Source: Amphirosellinia nigrospora | Lineage: Eukaryota > Ascomycota > Sordariomycetes > Xylariales > Xylariaceae | Direction: 5' to 3' | Length of the DNA: 64,000 nucleotides | Assembly (NCBI GenBank): GCA_004123355.1 | Contig: SCHM01000003.1 | Coordinates: 3,119,058 to 3,183,057, forward strand | Position numbers and translations under genes: made by a program | Shown: positions 47,267 through 58,187 of the stretch, piece after piece | Numbering within the stretch: position 1 is the first letter of the stretch | Layout of the letters: each line of letters begins with the position of its first letter | The notes under the pieces: model-generated | What the model was told of the DNA's origin: nothing | Database searches by the model: none | Seen by the model: the letters and a program-made list of their open reading frames with translations, nothing else

Positions 47267-48770
47267 TTATAAGACAAGCTCAATTGTGCCGTCTTCCGCC
47301 ATGTGTTGCGCGACTCCGTATCGTTTTGCACTTAAACTAGTAGTCTAAATCAGCTTACTATTATATAAAGTAAAGAAGCAGGCTGCCGGTCATTCGTCTT
47401 ACCTCCACTCCAGATTACCGGTATTGACTGTTCGCATAAGGTCTATGACTTGCGCTATAGCATCAAGCTCACGGGCATCAAACGTGTTGGTCGACGACAA
47501 GATATCGTTGGCTGTGCTATCGAAAAGCGCCACTAGCTGTCTAGTGTGGTCCAGGGACATTTCCACGGCGATGTCGAGATCGTTGAACTGATGGAAGAGG
47601 ATTGCGACTGAATTGATTACACTTTGTGCTTCCTGAAATAGGGGGTACGTCAGAACTAGAATCTTGGCTGCCTCAATGTGAGCGGGGAGGAGTGTGTCCT
47701 ACCATTTCTTTCTTCAACGACAGTATATCGTTTACACTTATTTATGTCAGTATTCATTCGACAAGGCGTGACACTATCGTACGACATACATGGAGTTGAT
47801 CACCACTGCCGTAACCCACAGTTTGCTATATTCTTTAGACTGCACAAAGGCAGGTGGAAGTTGTACTTGAAGCGCATACCTGTAAGCCTTAACATTAGCC
47901 GGATGTTACCGTGACTTGATCTAGCATTGTGTTTCATGCTTACTCGGAGAGGCCAAGTAATGTACCCATTCCGCTCGTCAGGATCCTCACTTCCCAATAC
48001 TCCTCCAGGCTGGGGATATCGTTGCTTCGCTCGGCCTCAGCTTCCAGTCTTGTTGCGTCGATATACTGATCAAAATGGTCGAGCAGAATTCTTCGTTTTT
48101 TCTCGTTTCCGTTGTTAATAACTTCTTTTTCGTTTCGAAAGCTTAGATAATGAAGAAAGGCTACAACATACCAACATCATAAAACTCGCATGCTTCGACT
48201 GCGATGGATTGGAAACTATACACCAAAGGGTCTCCTGTCGAGGCGGTCTCGCCGTCTTCAGCGAGTCCAAACGCATTACGAATAAAGTCCTTAGTCGACT
48301 CTCGTAAACTATCAGCCGCGGTTGTATCGTCTGCCAATTTCTCAATCGCGTCGTCCCACAAGCCAAACCATACCACCAGATCTGTCATAACGCGATATGA
48401 TTTTGTCGATACTGTAGGCCACCATCTATCACCTGTTAGATAATAGGAGCTCCTGTTATATAAGAATGAATTTCATTAATCTGTTAGTTCATACCTAGCG
48501 GCTAGAAGAGCAGGGTCTGCATCAGCGATGGCCCTCTGATTCTTTTTATTTGTGAGCCTGGGTCGAAGTTAGACAAGTATCTTTTGGCGCTGGCTCGGGC
48601 AGTCCCGTGACATACAACGCAAACCGCTTGTCCGCAGCACCCTTGACAACTTCATAATCTTGGTGTTTCCCACAAGGCCAATGTGACATAATAGGTTTCA
48701 AGTCTGGAACAACAAGGCTCTGGCCTGCCAGCTTCTGGGCCAGGGCCGCTCTCTGGTTGATTGTATCCAT
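47267..48770 (-). CDS. Class I terpene synthase (sesquiterpene-type)
   Basis: Cyclises a prenyl diphosphate, probably farnesyl diphosphate. About seven exons on the minus strand; E1 48,770-48,617, E2 48,557-48,495, E3 48,425-48,172, E4 from about 48,119 to 47,969, then about 47,880-47,792, 47,733-47,704, 47,632-47,401 and a last exon ending at 47,267. All joins are GT-AG in phase, for example RFA-LLTNKKNQRAIADADPA across a 59-base intron starting GTATGT. Motifs: aspartate-rich DDAIE in LVVWFGLWDDAIEKL; NSE triad in SIVNDILSLKKEM; C-terminal Arg-Tyr pair in GNLEWSLSAKRYG. About 340 residues, normal for a fungal class I enzyme. No frame repair is needed. It is convergent with the MDR reductase 216 bases away. 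The product cannot be told from sequence. Confidence 0.9.
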
Positions 48771-50049
48771 TTTAAATTTGAAACAAAAACTTGAATGACT
48801 GAGACGGCAGTAGAAGGAATGGACTTCAAATGTCTCTAAGAAATGAAGTTTCGATGAGAATAAAACAACTATTACACGGACATCATGGCCTTATATAAAG
48901 CCGGGTAACGCGATATAGTCGACTTCCTGTCTGCTGCCAAAGGCATACATTGCGTACACGCTCGACTATAGTGTAACCGCAGCATGCAACGAACGCCAAT
49001 GGCAGGCCATATTTCCTACATCATACGTTGTACATATGAATGGCATCGGAGTTACCGAATTTTCAGCCCGAGACAACAGCCATGTCTCAACTAATACAAC
49101 TTGTTGTAGGAAGCTGAACTCATGCGCCCCGCACAACTTCATTGGAGTCATCGGGATCCAGAGCGCTTGGGAGTGTAATATAGAAAGATCGTTATCCCGA
49201 GAGAAAGGTAGTCTTAGTCTATCTTATCTTCTATGTTAACAGGAGACGAGATAATCACAAGGACTATTCTAGCTAGTGTAACGGACTTGCATTCGTCAAC
49301 GCTACCGCCGCAACCGCAATGCAGAATTTCGATAGAAAACTGCAGGTTACCTACCATGCCTACTTGTTGGCGCTGATTCTAATGCACAGGGCTGCATGTT
49401 GTCGACGGATTGGGCGCGTTTACAATTTTCAGCTCAATCCAAGTCGTGGAGTAACCCCAAAGAAGCAATCGGTTAGTTTAAGTCCAGATACAGCTACGAA
49501 TCATCGTTGCTCGAGTACAGGAACTTTGACGTGGGGTAATAATGGACCCCTAGGTACGTACATTTACATCAACACTTACGGGGAGAGAGACAAGGCACAA
49601 AATCACACGTCGTGTGCCCACATCTAAAGCTAGGCTTCCTATACATGTACATCACCCAACTAGCATTACTCTGTTAGTAGGGCAGTGCAATTGTAGGTGA
49701 CACTGCTGCGGCACTTCCGGGAACTACGTGGTCTTGCATCATATTCAGCTTCGCTTTCAGGGAGGATATCATTTGACGAACTAGGAACGTCTGACTATTC
49801 TGTCGAACACAAATGCCAGCTCTTCGTGCCTACTGGTCTCGCTTGATGTTGAAACTTTTCATAGTAGTTCGCTAATCTTCAAACTCCTAGAGGTTGCTAA
49901 AGAACCCTACACTCGGCTTTACCCTGTGACTAATTATGCGTTATTCGAGTTGAAAGTGGTATCGAATTATCCTTCTCAATGTTAGGGTGTGACGAATTCC
50001 TTTTCTACCATTACCTTAGAGCTCGCTTTGCGGCACATTGTAAACTTTT
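48771..50049. other. Intergenic region, 1.3 kb
   Basis: Left part: terpene synthase promoter, with a TATATAAA near 48,893. A plus frame of 102 codons at 49,319-49,627 and one of 67 at 49,036-49,239 have some Cys but no family signal; I do not call them. Confidence 0.45.
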
Positions 50050-53000
50050 CTAAGGTAGAAGAGCTAAACGGCCGCCGCAACAGCATGTTCGCTGCTGTGC
50101 AAGCAAAAATATCATGCCCGGCTTGTGACTCGCCGAAGTGATTTCTTCCATTGGATTTCCACACCTGGAACATTGCCTCCAAGGAAACTGTGCTGGTTTG
50201 CTGATTTCGATTCGTCTAAACATATCTACCCTCGTACCCTTTCTCTTCCGATTGGCCAAAGCCTCAGGAGTATCAACGATCTCGAGGAGATGATAATCTG
50301 CAAAATAAAGCTTCGCAATATCTACGTTAGTACGAAAATTCGTGAGGTCATGGCGGAATAGCTTCGTAATCACAGCTAAAAAGGAAGGTGGTGGTGGATG
50401 CACCAAGAGCATGTTCAACTCGCAGTGCTGACGGGCTTCTTTGACGCGGTCTGGTGGTTTAGGGGCATTGGGGTTTTGGTTTGGGGTTGGTGGATTTTTC
50501 GCCGCCTTCTGTGCCTCTGCTAGTGGGCTAAGGGACGTCCCGTATGCGGACCGTATGTCGATAGCTAGGGCCGCAAGGAATTTATCGAATTCATCAGCTT
50601 TAATAAGCGCCGATGAAGTACATCGGTGAACCTTTCGATAAGCAGCATGCAACGCAGCGTGACGCGGACTATTTGCATCCGGAACCTCCCCTCGACCAGA
50701 GTACCAGGCAAGTGCGCGACTCGCGTAGCTATCAAGGAGGCCCACACGACGACACACAGCGGAGATGAGGTTCCGTGTAGAGGAGCAAAGTATAAGATGC
50801 AATGCGATCTCATTCGTCGTATGAAGATATTTGGTCATATTGACTAGTTGCTGTGATTGATTAGGCTGAGTAGCTTGAGTAAGAAAACTCATGAATTTGG
50901 TATCATCTAGAAGACGGAAGAGTGCGTCGCAAAGCCAACCTAAGAAATCGATTGACCATCTGGCGCAGCCGGCTAATGAATTCACCACCTCTATTAAGTA
51001 TTAGATGTTTGCCACGAACGGTCTTAGATAGGCCGGAAATGTACTTACCGGGCTCGTCAAGAGGACTGGACGCGGCTCTAACTGCGCTTGGGGCGCTGCT
51101 GGCGAGACTTACTAGAATGACGGTATTGCGAAGGCTTAGAGCTAGGGTGGATAGTTTACTTCGAAAATGACGTGCGTTGAATTCCCCGTTCCAGCCGAGA
51201 TTGTTGAATATGCTGAAGCAAAGCTGCAAATGCTGGTTTCTTATGAGATGATCATGGGGAACGTCTTCAGAGTAGTCCACAGTTATCCGCATAATCTGTA
51301 CTAAGTCTGTTACCCACTTAACAGCAAATTCTGCAACTCAAGCCCATCAGCGTCGTTAACGAAAGGTGTATACTGAGAACAAGCTTACGATCTTTGTGGG
51401 GAAATTTTCTAGCCACGGCAAGGATGTCGTCGAAATTGCTATTGTTAGTCATAGCAGCAGCGGTTGACATAGCGCAGCTTGCAATGACAGCACTTAGATG
51501 ACCTACACATTTGTTAGTTTGGATGAGGCAGTCGAAGGCCTAAGGCTCAGGGGCCACCAACCAGGAGAGATTGTCGCAGGGTCTTCTTCTGGTGTGTATT
51601 CGAGGTTATGCCATTTGATCTGCCAGTCCTCATACATCTGCACGAGGGAAAAGTTGGCGGGGAAAAGGCCATTTGTAAGCCTGCAAAGCCACTGTTAGCT
51701 AGAGGATACCTCATGGCTAGCATACTCACATGAAGGTTCTCCGCTCTGACTAAAACCTGCTTCTAGTACCGAGTGTATGCGATCAAGATTTACCTCCCGG
51801 TACAGCTCCTGCATGGTAAATCGGTCTCGGTATTCCACGGTTCCATCGTTATAGTAAAATGATACAACTTTTCCGAAAGAAATCACATTCACGCCCATGA
51901 CAATCTTATTAACGATGATTGACTCAAGCTTCTTTAACCTTGCTGTTGCCTATGGTATAAGTAAGCACAGAGTCCGGGAAAGGTTGTTGATTAGTACGTA
52001 CCGGAGGTGTAGACCCAAGGCTATTTCTTCTGGCGCCAAGTCGCTCGAAAGCAGGATGGACTGTCTGTTTTTGATCCGTGAGAAGTTCCCACCTGTCAAT
52101 GATGCTTTGCACGTCCTGGCTGTAGGGAGAATTTGCTTCCGGTATAAACGACCGCACGGTGATGACCACGATGGGCGACCATTGCTTAGTCTGGAACTCG
52201 AAACAGGCTGGAAGCATTTCTATATGAGATATTTTTGACATTGATGCTTCCAACGGCGACTCGCACATTCCTGTTTGGAACCAACTCGTCACCGCAACAT
52301 GTCTCTTTCCGAGAGAGGGGGTGAGGATAGATCCCCCTGGGAGCGTTCTGTGAGGTCTCTGGTTTGGGTGTATTGAAGGTGATGGCGACTTGAACGACTC
52401 TGAGTTGCTTGGAAGTTGTGGCCATGGCGATGTATATGGATCGGGCTATACCAAAAAAATTAGGAATTGTTTAACAGATACGAGAAGGCGGGGAATTCAA
52501 ACTTTTATCAGAACATGCAGCTGCGTGTGTAATAAGATCGTCAGCGGACGTAGCACTTTCTAATTCAAGAGTTGTCTCTTCAGCTTTGTTGCTATTTTGA
52601 CTCCAAAACATCTTCAGGAGACCATTAGTTGTAATGCAAATAAATGCAGACTTGGTCGGATTCGGATGATTTGGCCCCATGGTTGGAACCCCAGAAGTTT
52701 CAAAAGTATAATCAGTCCCCTTTGCGCTCTTCACCGCAGGGGAATATGTAGGGTAGAACTAGGAGCCTTGGTTAGAGATGTGTCACTTGAAGTAAGCAGA
52801 GAGAGAGCCAAACCCTTGTATTCGCTGGGAGTTGATTGAGCCAATAAGTGCCGACAATCGTATGCAAATCATCAATGGGATCTGTATCCCAACGCCGCGA
52901 GACTATTGGGCGATTCAAGTCGGAATTGAAGTTCATGAGGAGGACTCTACCGACAGAATCGATGGCTGCAAGTTCAGAGCTTGCGGGGCCCCATGACAAG

Positions 53001-53417
53001 TGAACGATAGGGCCGCCACTGAGATTTGGCCAAGGCGCGACGACTTTCGGCTTGCTCAGCTCCCAACTCGCATCTTTTGGATTGGCTCGCAAATATCTAA
53101 GCTCTAGTGATTGGCCGTCTGGTGTGATAGAAGCAATGGTGCCCCCTTGGACCAGGCCAGGCCTCTAACAGATAGTTAGACAGTGGCCGAGGACATAGAA
53201 ATGTGCAGAGGTGAGGAGTGGCTTACTGGCAGCAACCTCGACTACGTAACTCATCGAGTCTTCGTCGAAGACGCCTACTCGGTGGGCGCAAAGGAAGAGA
53301 GAGAGGATCGGTATCGCCAAAGAGATCGTCGACGCCATTCAAGTCGACTTGCATCGGGGCCTCATGCATCCCTGACATAGCGCCATCTAGGAGCAGAGGC
53401 ATGTTGCCGTCCGTCAT
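50050..53417 (-). CDS. MED16: Mediator complex subunit 16
   Basis: Tail-module subunit of Mediator (Sin4/MED16), relaying activator signals to RNA polymerase II. Seen: start MTDGNMPLLLDGAMSG at 53,417, PLSLPLRPPSRRLRRRLDEL; then LVQGGTIASIT-like and ELRYLRANPKDASWELSKPK; WGPASSELAAIDSVGRVLLM (WD-like N-terminal region); KSAFICITTNGLLKMFW; KQLRVVQVAITFNTP; PIVVITVRSFIPEANSPYSQ; VNVISFGKVVSFYYNDGTVE; MYEDWQIKWHNLEYTPEEDP; NSLAGCARWSIDFLGWLCDA; and a C-terminal cysteine-rich end CSRCGNPMEEI and LAQQRTCCCGGRLALLP. At least six introns, one at about 51,012-50,998 upstream to 51,055 giving DEPE-VVNSLAG. Single-base repairs near 53,147, 52,335 and 51,660 restore the frame. About 950 residues, the usual length. 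Confidence 0.88.
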
Positions 53418-54597
53418 TTGTGCAAGTTCTTATAGTAATAGGCGCCGGTGGTCGACCATATAGCCGCAAGCTTTCGGTCTCTAAATCAAGCAAACACAGG
53501 ATAGCTGAGACATGCCATCTGAGGACCCCAAAGACTGGCTCTGTAGGCAGCTAGAGAAAGTAAAGGCACATGCTGAAATAGTAGCCTTATACAATTACAA
53601 GAAGCTAGATATTGTGAATGGAAACGGCGCGAGGGATGTTTGGCGAGAGATTATGGTCTTATACAGTTAATACAGTATCTCAAACCTACCTAAATTGATT
53701 CAAAGTTGCATGGTTATCGTTGTGGCTTGTACGCCTCCACTTTAGCGCCCGTCGTCATTTGTGGCTCAACACGGCGAGACCGACTAACCTATTGTAGGTT
53801 TATACTAAGTAAAAGCTTGGCGGTGCCCCTCTCCACATCAGCTCACATGCCATTGGGAAGATGAAAGAATGAACCCTGAACCCCTGAACCTCGTGCTACT
53901 GGCGCCCTACGCAACGGCTAAGCAACGAGATACACAAACTTTCCATTAACCAACGATGCCCGGGTATCTATACAGTAACGATAACTACGACCTGTTCGCC
54001 GACAAAATCTAGAGGGATTGGTCTTCACCAAGCAACTGAGATTAGCTGCTGTTGCGTCTGTAACAAGTAGGTAGCGAGTATACTTGATTGTGATATCATC
54101 GTGGTTAGGTCCCGGGGCTGTTTATTTAGACTAAGAGTGACTGGGTTTGTAGGGAATAGCAAGCTGAGCTAGGAGGTTGCCATCTGCAGCCGCCCGCCCT
54201 GATCCCAAGTTCCGTCCCCATTCTCCCATCCACCCATCCACCCATCCATCCCTCCGGTGCACATACATACACGCACACACATGGCGTCAGGCACAACCTA
54301 AACCACTGCAACCACTGACAATCAACTATATGTAATGTGCACCACACATGCTCGGTTGCTCTCTTTCTCTCCTTCAAATAGGCCGTTTTGATCTCATTTT
54401 TCTTTCATTCAAGTTAGCCATGGTTAGAGTGTGTCTATACTTGGGGTAGCAACAAAATAGCCGCAGCCGGTTGACACTCCCGCATCTCTTGTCACTAGGT
54501 TATATATCTTAAACCAAAAAAGTTAACCAGCTCGACGCCTTTCTTTCTTTGCGCAATCCCACTACAGCACCAGCCGTCTACGCACCCAACAGACACA
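53418..54597. other. Divergent promoter region, MED16 / sirtuin
   Basis: 1.2 kb between divergent starts. It contains a CCATCCAC microsatellite at 54,224-54,253 followed by a short CA-rich tract. No gene seen. Confidence 0.55.
54224..54253. repeat. CCCATCCA microsatellite
   Basis: Three to four head-to-tail imperfect copies of CCCATCCA, followed by ACATACATACACGCACACAC. Confidence 0.85.
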
Positions 54598-56504
54598 ATG
54601 GACGCATCCTCGTCGTCAGCACCCGACTTGTCTGACCCGCCGTCTACAAATCCTCCTTCCTCCCCACTGTCGGTTCTCACCAGATCGCCGACCGTCTCAC
54701 CGCGCGCGTCCATGTCGATATCCCGCCACTCCCAGTCAAGTCGCCTGCCATCTCCTCCCCCTTCCACTACATACTCTGGCAGCGCATCGCCCATGAAGTC
54801 CTCCGACCCCGTTGAGAACGAGATCCTCGTCAATCCTGATGGCGCCCCACCGCCCAAACGTCGTCGCGTGGAGCGCAAGCCGAGGACCACCGAATACTTG
54901 GATCTCAGCGCTGCGGCTTCCGAGCAGAGTGAGAGAGATGACGAGCTGTTGGAGCAGCTGACACATGCCCTGCGCAAGAAGAAGAAGATTGTTGTCATAG
55001 CAGGCGCCGGAATCTCAGTATCTGCGGGCAGTATGTATTCCCCACCACTTGCATGCCGCACTATCTCTATACAAACTAACGCGCACCAGTCCCCGATTTC
55101 CGATCGTCCTCAGGCCTCTTTGCTACGTTACCTAAGGAACACGGCCTGAAAGGCTCAGGAAAACACCTCTTCGATGCTTCAGTCTACAAGCACGACTCGA
55201 CTACTTCGTCCTTCCACACCATGGTCCGCGACATGTCGAAGCTTGTCAAGAATGCAAAACCCACACCGTTCCATCACTTACTCGCCTCCCTTTCAAAGGA
55301 AGGCCGTCTCCTACGACTCTATACTCAAAACGTCGACGGCCTGGAGACATCTATGGAGCCTCTCAGCACTGTCGTGCCTCTGCAGCCCAAGGGCCCCTGG
55401 CCCAGGACGATACAACTTCATGGAGGCCTCGGGAAAATGGTGTGTTCCAAGTGCAACGAGATCAGCCAGTTTGACGCCTCTCTTTTTGAAGGACCCCAGG
55501 CCCCGCTATGTAAAGGATGCGAGGAGACAGACAATGTGCGCACGTCTCATGCGGGCAAGCGCAGCCACGGAATTGGGAGGCTTCGGCCGAGGATGGTACT
55601 GTACAACGAATACAACCCGGACGAAGAGGCCATTGCCAATGTTTTCCGCGCTGATTTACGGACCCGACCCGATGCCGTCATCGTCGTTGGTACAAGTATG
55701 AAGATTCCCGGGGTACGGCATATGGTGAAGGACATGTGCAAAGTGACAAGAGACCGTCGGGATGGTATCACGGCGTGGATCAATCTCGATCCTGAACCGA
55801 GTGGCGCAGACCTAAAGAACTGCTGGGACCTGGTTGTCCGTGGCAAGTGTGACGACGTTGCTTCACTTGTTCACCTACCCCATTTCGATGAAAGCATTGA
55901 GCAAGGAGTAGAGACCATAGTTGATGATGCCAAGTACGAAAACGATGTGCGCCGTGGTAAACTCGAGGTAGAGATTCGGAGCCATATTCCGCAAAACTCG
56001 GCTACTCCTAAGGACGGAACGCCCGATATTTCACCTGTTGAAGCTAAGCTGCAATCTCTTGGGCGCGTCCAGGGTATCCCAACCCCTTCTGCTAGTCCCA
56101 AAATACGAACCGCCCTTCCAACCAAACCAGCGCCACAATCAAACCAAACAAAACTACCTTTCCCTTCACGTACTAGCAAAGCCGCTGCTACATCAATAAC
56201 GAAAGCTTCGAAGAAGACGGTTCAACGAAAACCAAAACAGGCTAAACAGCCGAAGCCGAAGCCCAAGGCAACCATCAATGCAGCCTTCAAAGCTACCAAG
56301 TCGAATGTAGTAGCTCTTTCAAAGGTCCCCTCAAAGCGTGCGCTGGACATCGAGCCTTCACCCGTGGACGAAGTTAGAAGTGTACTACTAGCCGATTTCT
56401 CTCTTCGCCCTCGAGGAAATAAACGTACGGCCGAATATCTTATATCACAAAAAGAATGTCGGGCCCCAATCGGATCCTCTCAGCTTACGCCCATGTACTC
56501 CTGA
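54598..56504 (+). CDS. Sirtuin NAD-dependent histone deacetylase, HST3/HST4 type
   Basis: Sir2-family deacetylase; Hst3/Hst4 members remove acetyl from histone H3 Lys56 and guard genome stability. Exon 1 54,598-55,030, intron 55,031-55,089, exon 2 55,090-56,504; the frame is open throughout. Seen: a Ser/Pro-rich N-terminus with KRRRVERKPR; the NAD-binding IVVIAGAGISVSAG-IPDFRSSSG across the intron; YTQNVDGLE; catalytic His in TIQLHGGLGKMVCSKC; the second zinc Cys pair LCKGC; RPRMVLYNEYNPDEEAI; VIVVGTSMKIPGVRHMVKDM. The spacing and RPRMVLYNE are typical of class Ic (Hst3/Hst4) rather than Sir2. A long Lys/Pro-rich tail (KPKQAKQPKPKPKATINAAF) may bind DNA or nucleosomes. It is one of the few genes here without an apparent indel. 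Confidence 0.92.
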
Positions 56505-58187
56505 GCAGCCCTCTCCATCACACGATACTGTTTCTCCTCCTTCAAACCTCGAGGGATGGGAACCCTGATCGACTAAAACATCAAGACTTGGTTGCCGAAG
56601 CATCTTGTTGCATTTTGGTAACATTGAACCATCATGACGGGACCAGTTAGTGTCGGTGCCTATATGAAAGGACAATAATCGTAATTCTCTACCCTATGTA
56701 CCAATTTCTTGACTGCAACACTATACGGCAGAAAAGGAGTCTGGGAAATGCCTTGGGCGCCTTTGAATGGACAATTTGATCGTCTTTGTGGATCTCTTGG
56801 CAAAACCACTTCGTAAATCAAATTTTGAATTTCGTGGGTGTGAACAGCACGGCAAACTTTGGGGTAGAAGACACAACAAGCATGTTGGGATGGTCCTGAC
56901 ATAGGTTGGTGTGTTTGTATATAAAAGGGTAGCCCCCAATAGAACGAAACCAAGCGGAACAGGACATTGGTAATAGCTGGATACATATACATCATACAGC
57001 ATTATATGGAAATGAAGGCGAGATGAGCAGGATTCCGCTCGCTGATTCATCTATTAGAATGGGGTAATGAGGATAAACCTAGACGAACATCATTTTCTAC
57101 CGTCACGCAACTATTACTAAAGGTAGAGAGATATGGCATAAGGGGAACCTCTTAATATATTTGTCCCAAACTGAAGATAGAAAAAAAAGAACTGTTTTCC
57201 GAAGCATGAGATGCATGCTACGTACGTACAGTAACGAGTCGCAAGTGCTAGTAGATAAACAATAAATATAGGCATGGTGTCTGGTTGCCCACTTCCTATG
57301 GCTCCCATAAGCTAAGACGATGAGGTGATATAATAGCAACGGGCTCGTTCTCACTATTTAAATAGATGTTGAAATAACCTTAGAAAACATTCCGGGGTCC
57401 GTTTCCCCCAACCTCTGTTTAATGTCATTTATTTACTCATGTGCTCGAAAAAAAATCACGTGGGTTGCAAAGGTAAGCAACACTTCACAAAACTTACATC
57501 TCACTCACAGACCAGACAAAACGACTGAATGTTGCTTTTGAATATTTATTTCATTGACAGCCACACACAAAAACTAGCAATTTAAGGGACTGGCCAGTGA
57601 AGACAGTCTGTTGCTGTTACTAGCCAGCTTTTGCTCAGTGCAGTATCTCCTTCCCTCCCTCTGCACAAGCCATGGGCCCAGTGTCCTGACAATAACATAT
57701 CAACATCAACCATCTTGTCCCAACCTCAAAACTTAGCCCACGCACGTGGAAGCACTGTAGTAGAAATGATGGGGCAGACACCCCATTTTCACACAACTTT
57801 TTTTGCGTTCCGTACCATGAATGACCACAACCGAGGCTTCTTTTCCTGCCCCGGTACAAGGTATTCCACAGAGCTTCAACAGGACCCATGTGTATGAAAC
57901 AGATCGCTGCTGAATCAAGTTCGCTGTGCATTCCCATATTCACCGCAAGTCTAGTCGATGCCTGTGCCCCAATTATTGCTATAAATGAAACCGAAATATT
58001 CGGTATCCGACCATATGAACGCCAAGCCTATAACGCAGAATGCTTTTGCTGGGTATGATTCATGATCCGAGACCATCGAGACATGTCGCAGTCTATGATG
58101 CTGTGCCGTAACGCCGTTCCATGCAATATAAAATAGACATCATTGTGAAAAGCGATCCTTGTTCCCCCTGTAGCATGTATAGAAGGA
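56505..58187. other. Convergent intergenic region, 1.7 kb
   Basis: Between the 3' ends of the sirtuin (plus) and CHD1 (minus) genes. Many frames of 60-110 codons occur but none resembles a known protein. No structured RNA could be recognised by eye. Confidence 0.5.

Noticed and set aside
48540-48620. Frame jump in the terpene synthase near its N-terminus
   Set aside because: A 59-base intron with GTATGT donor, TCTAAC branch-like site and CCCAG acceptor explains it in phase, so no error is needed.
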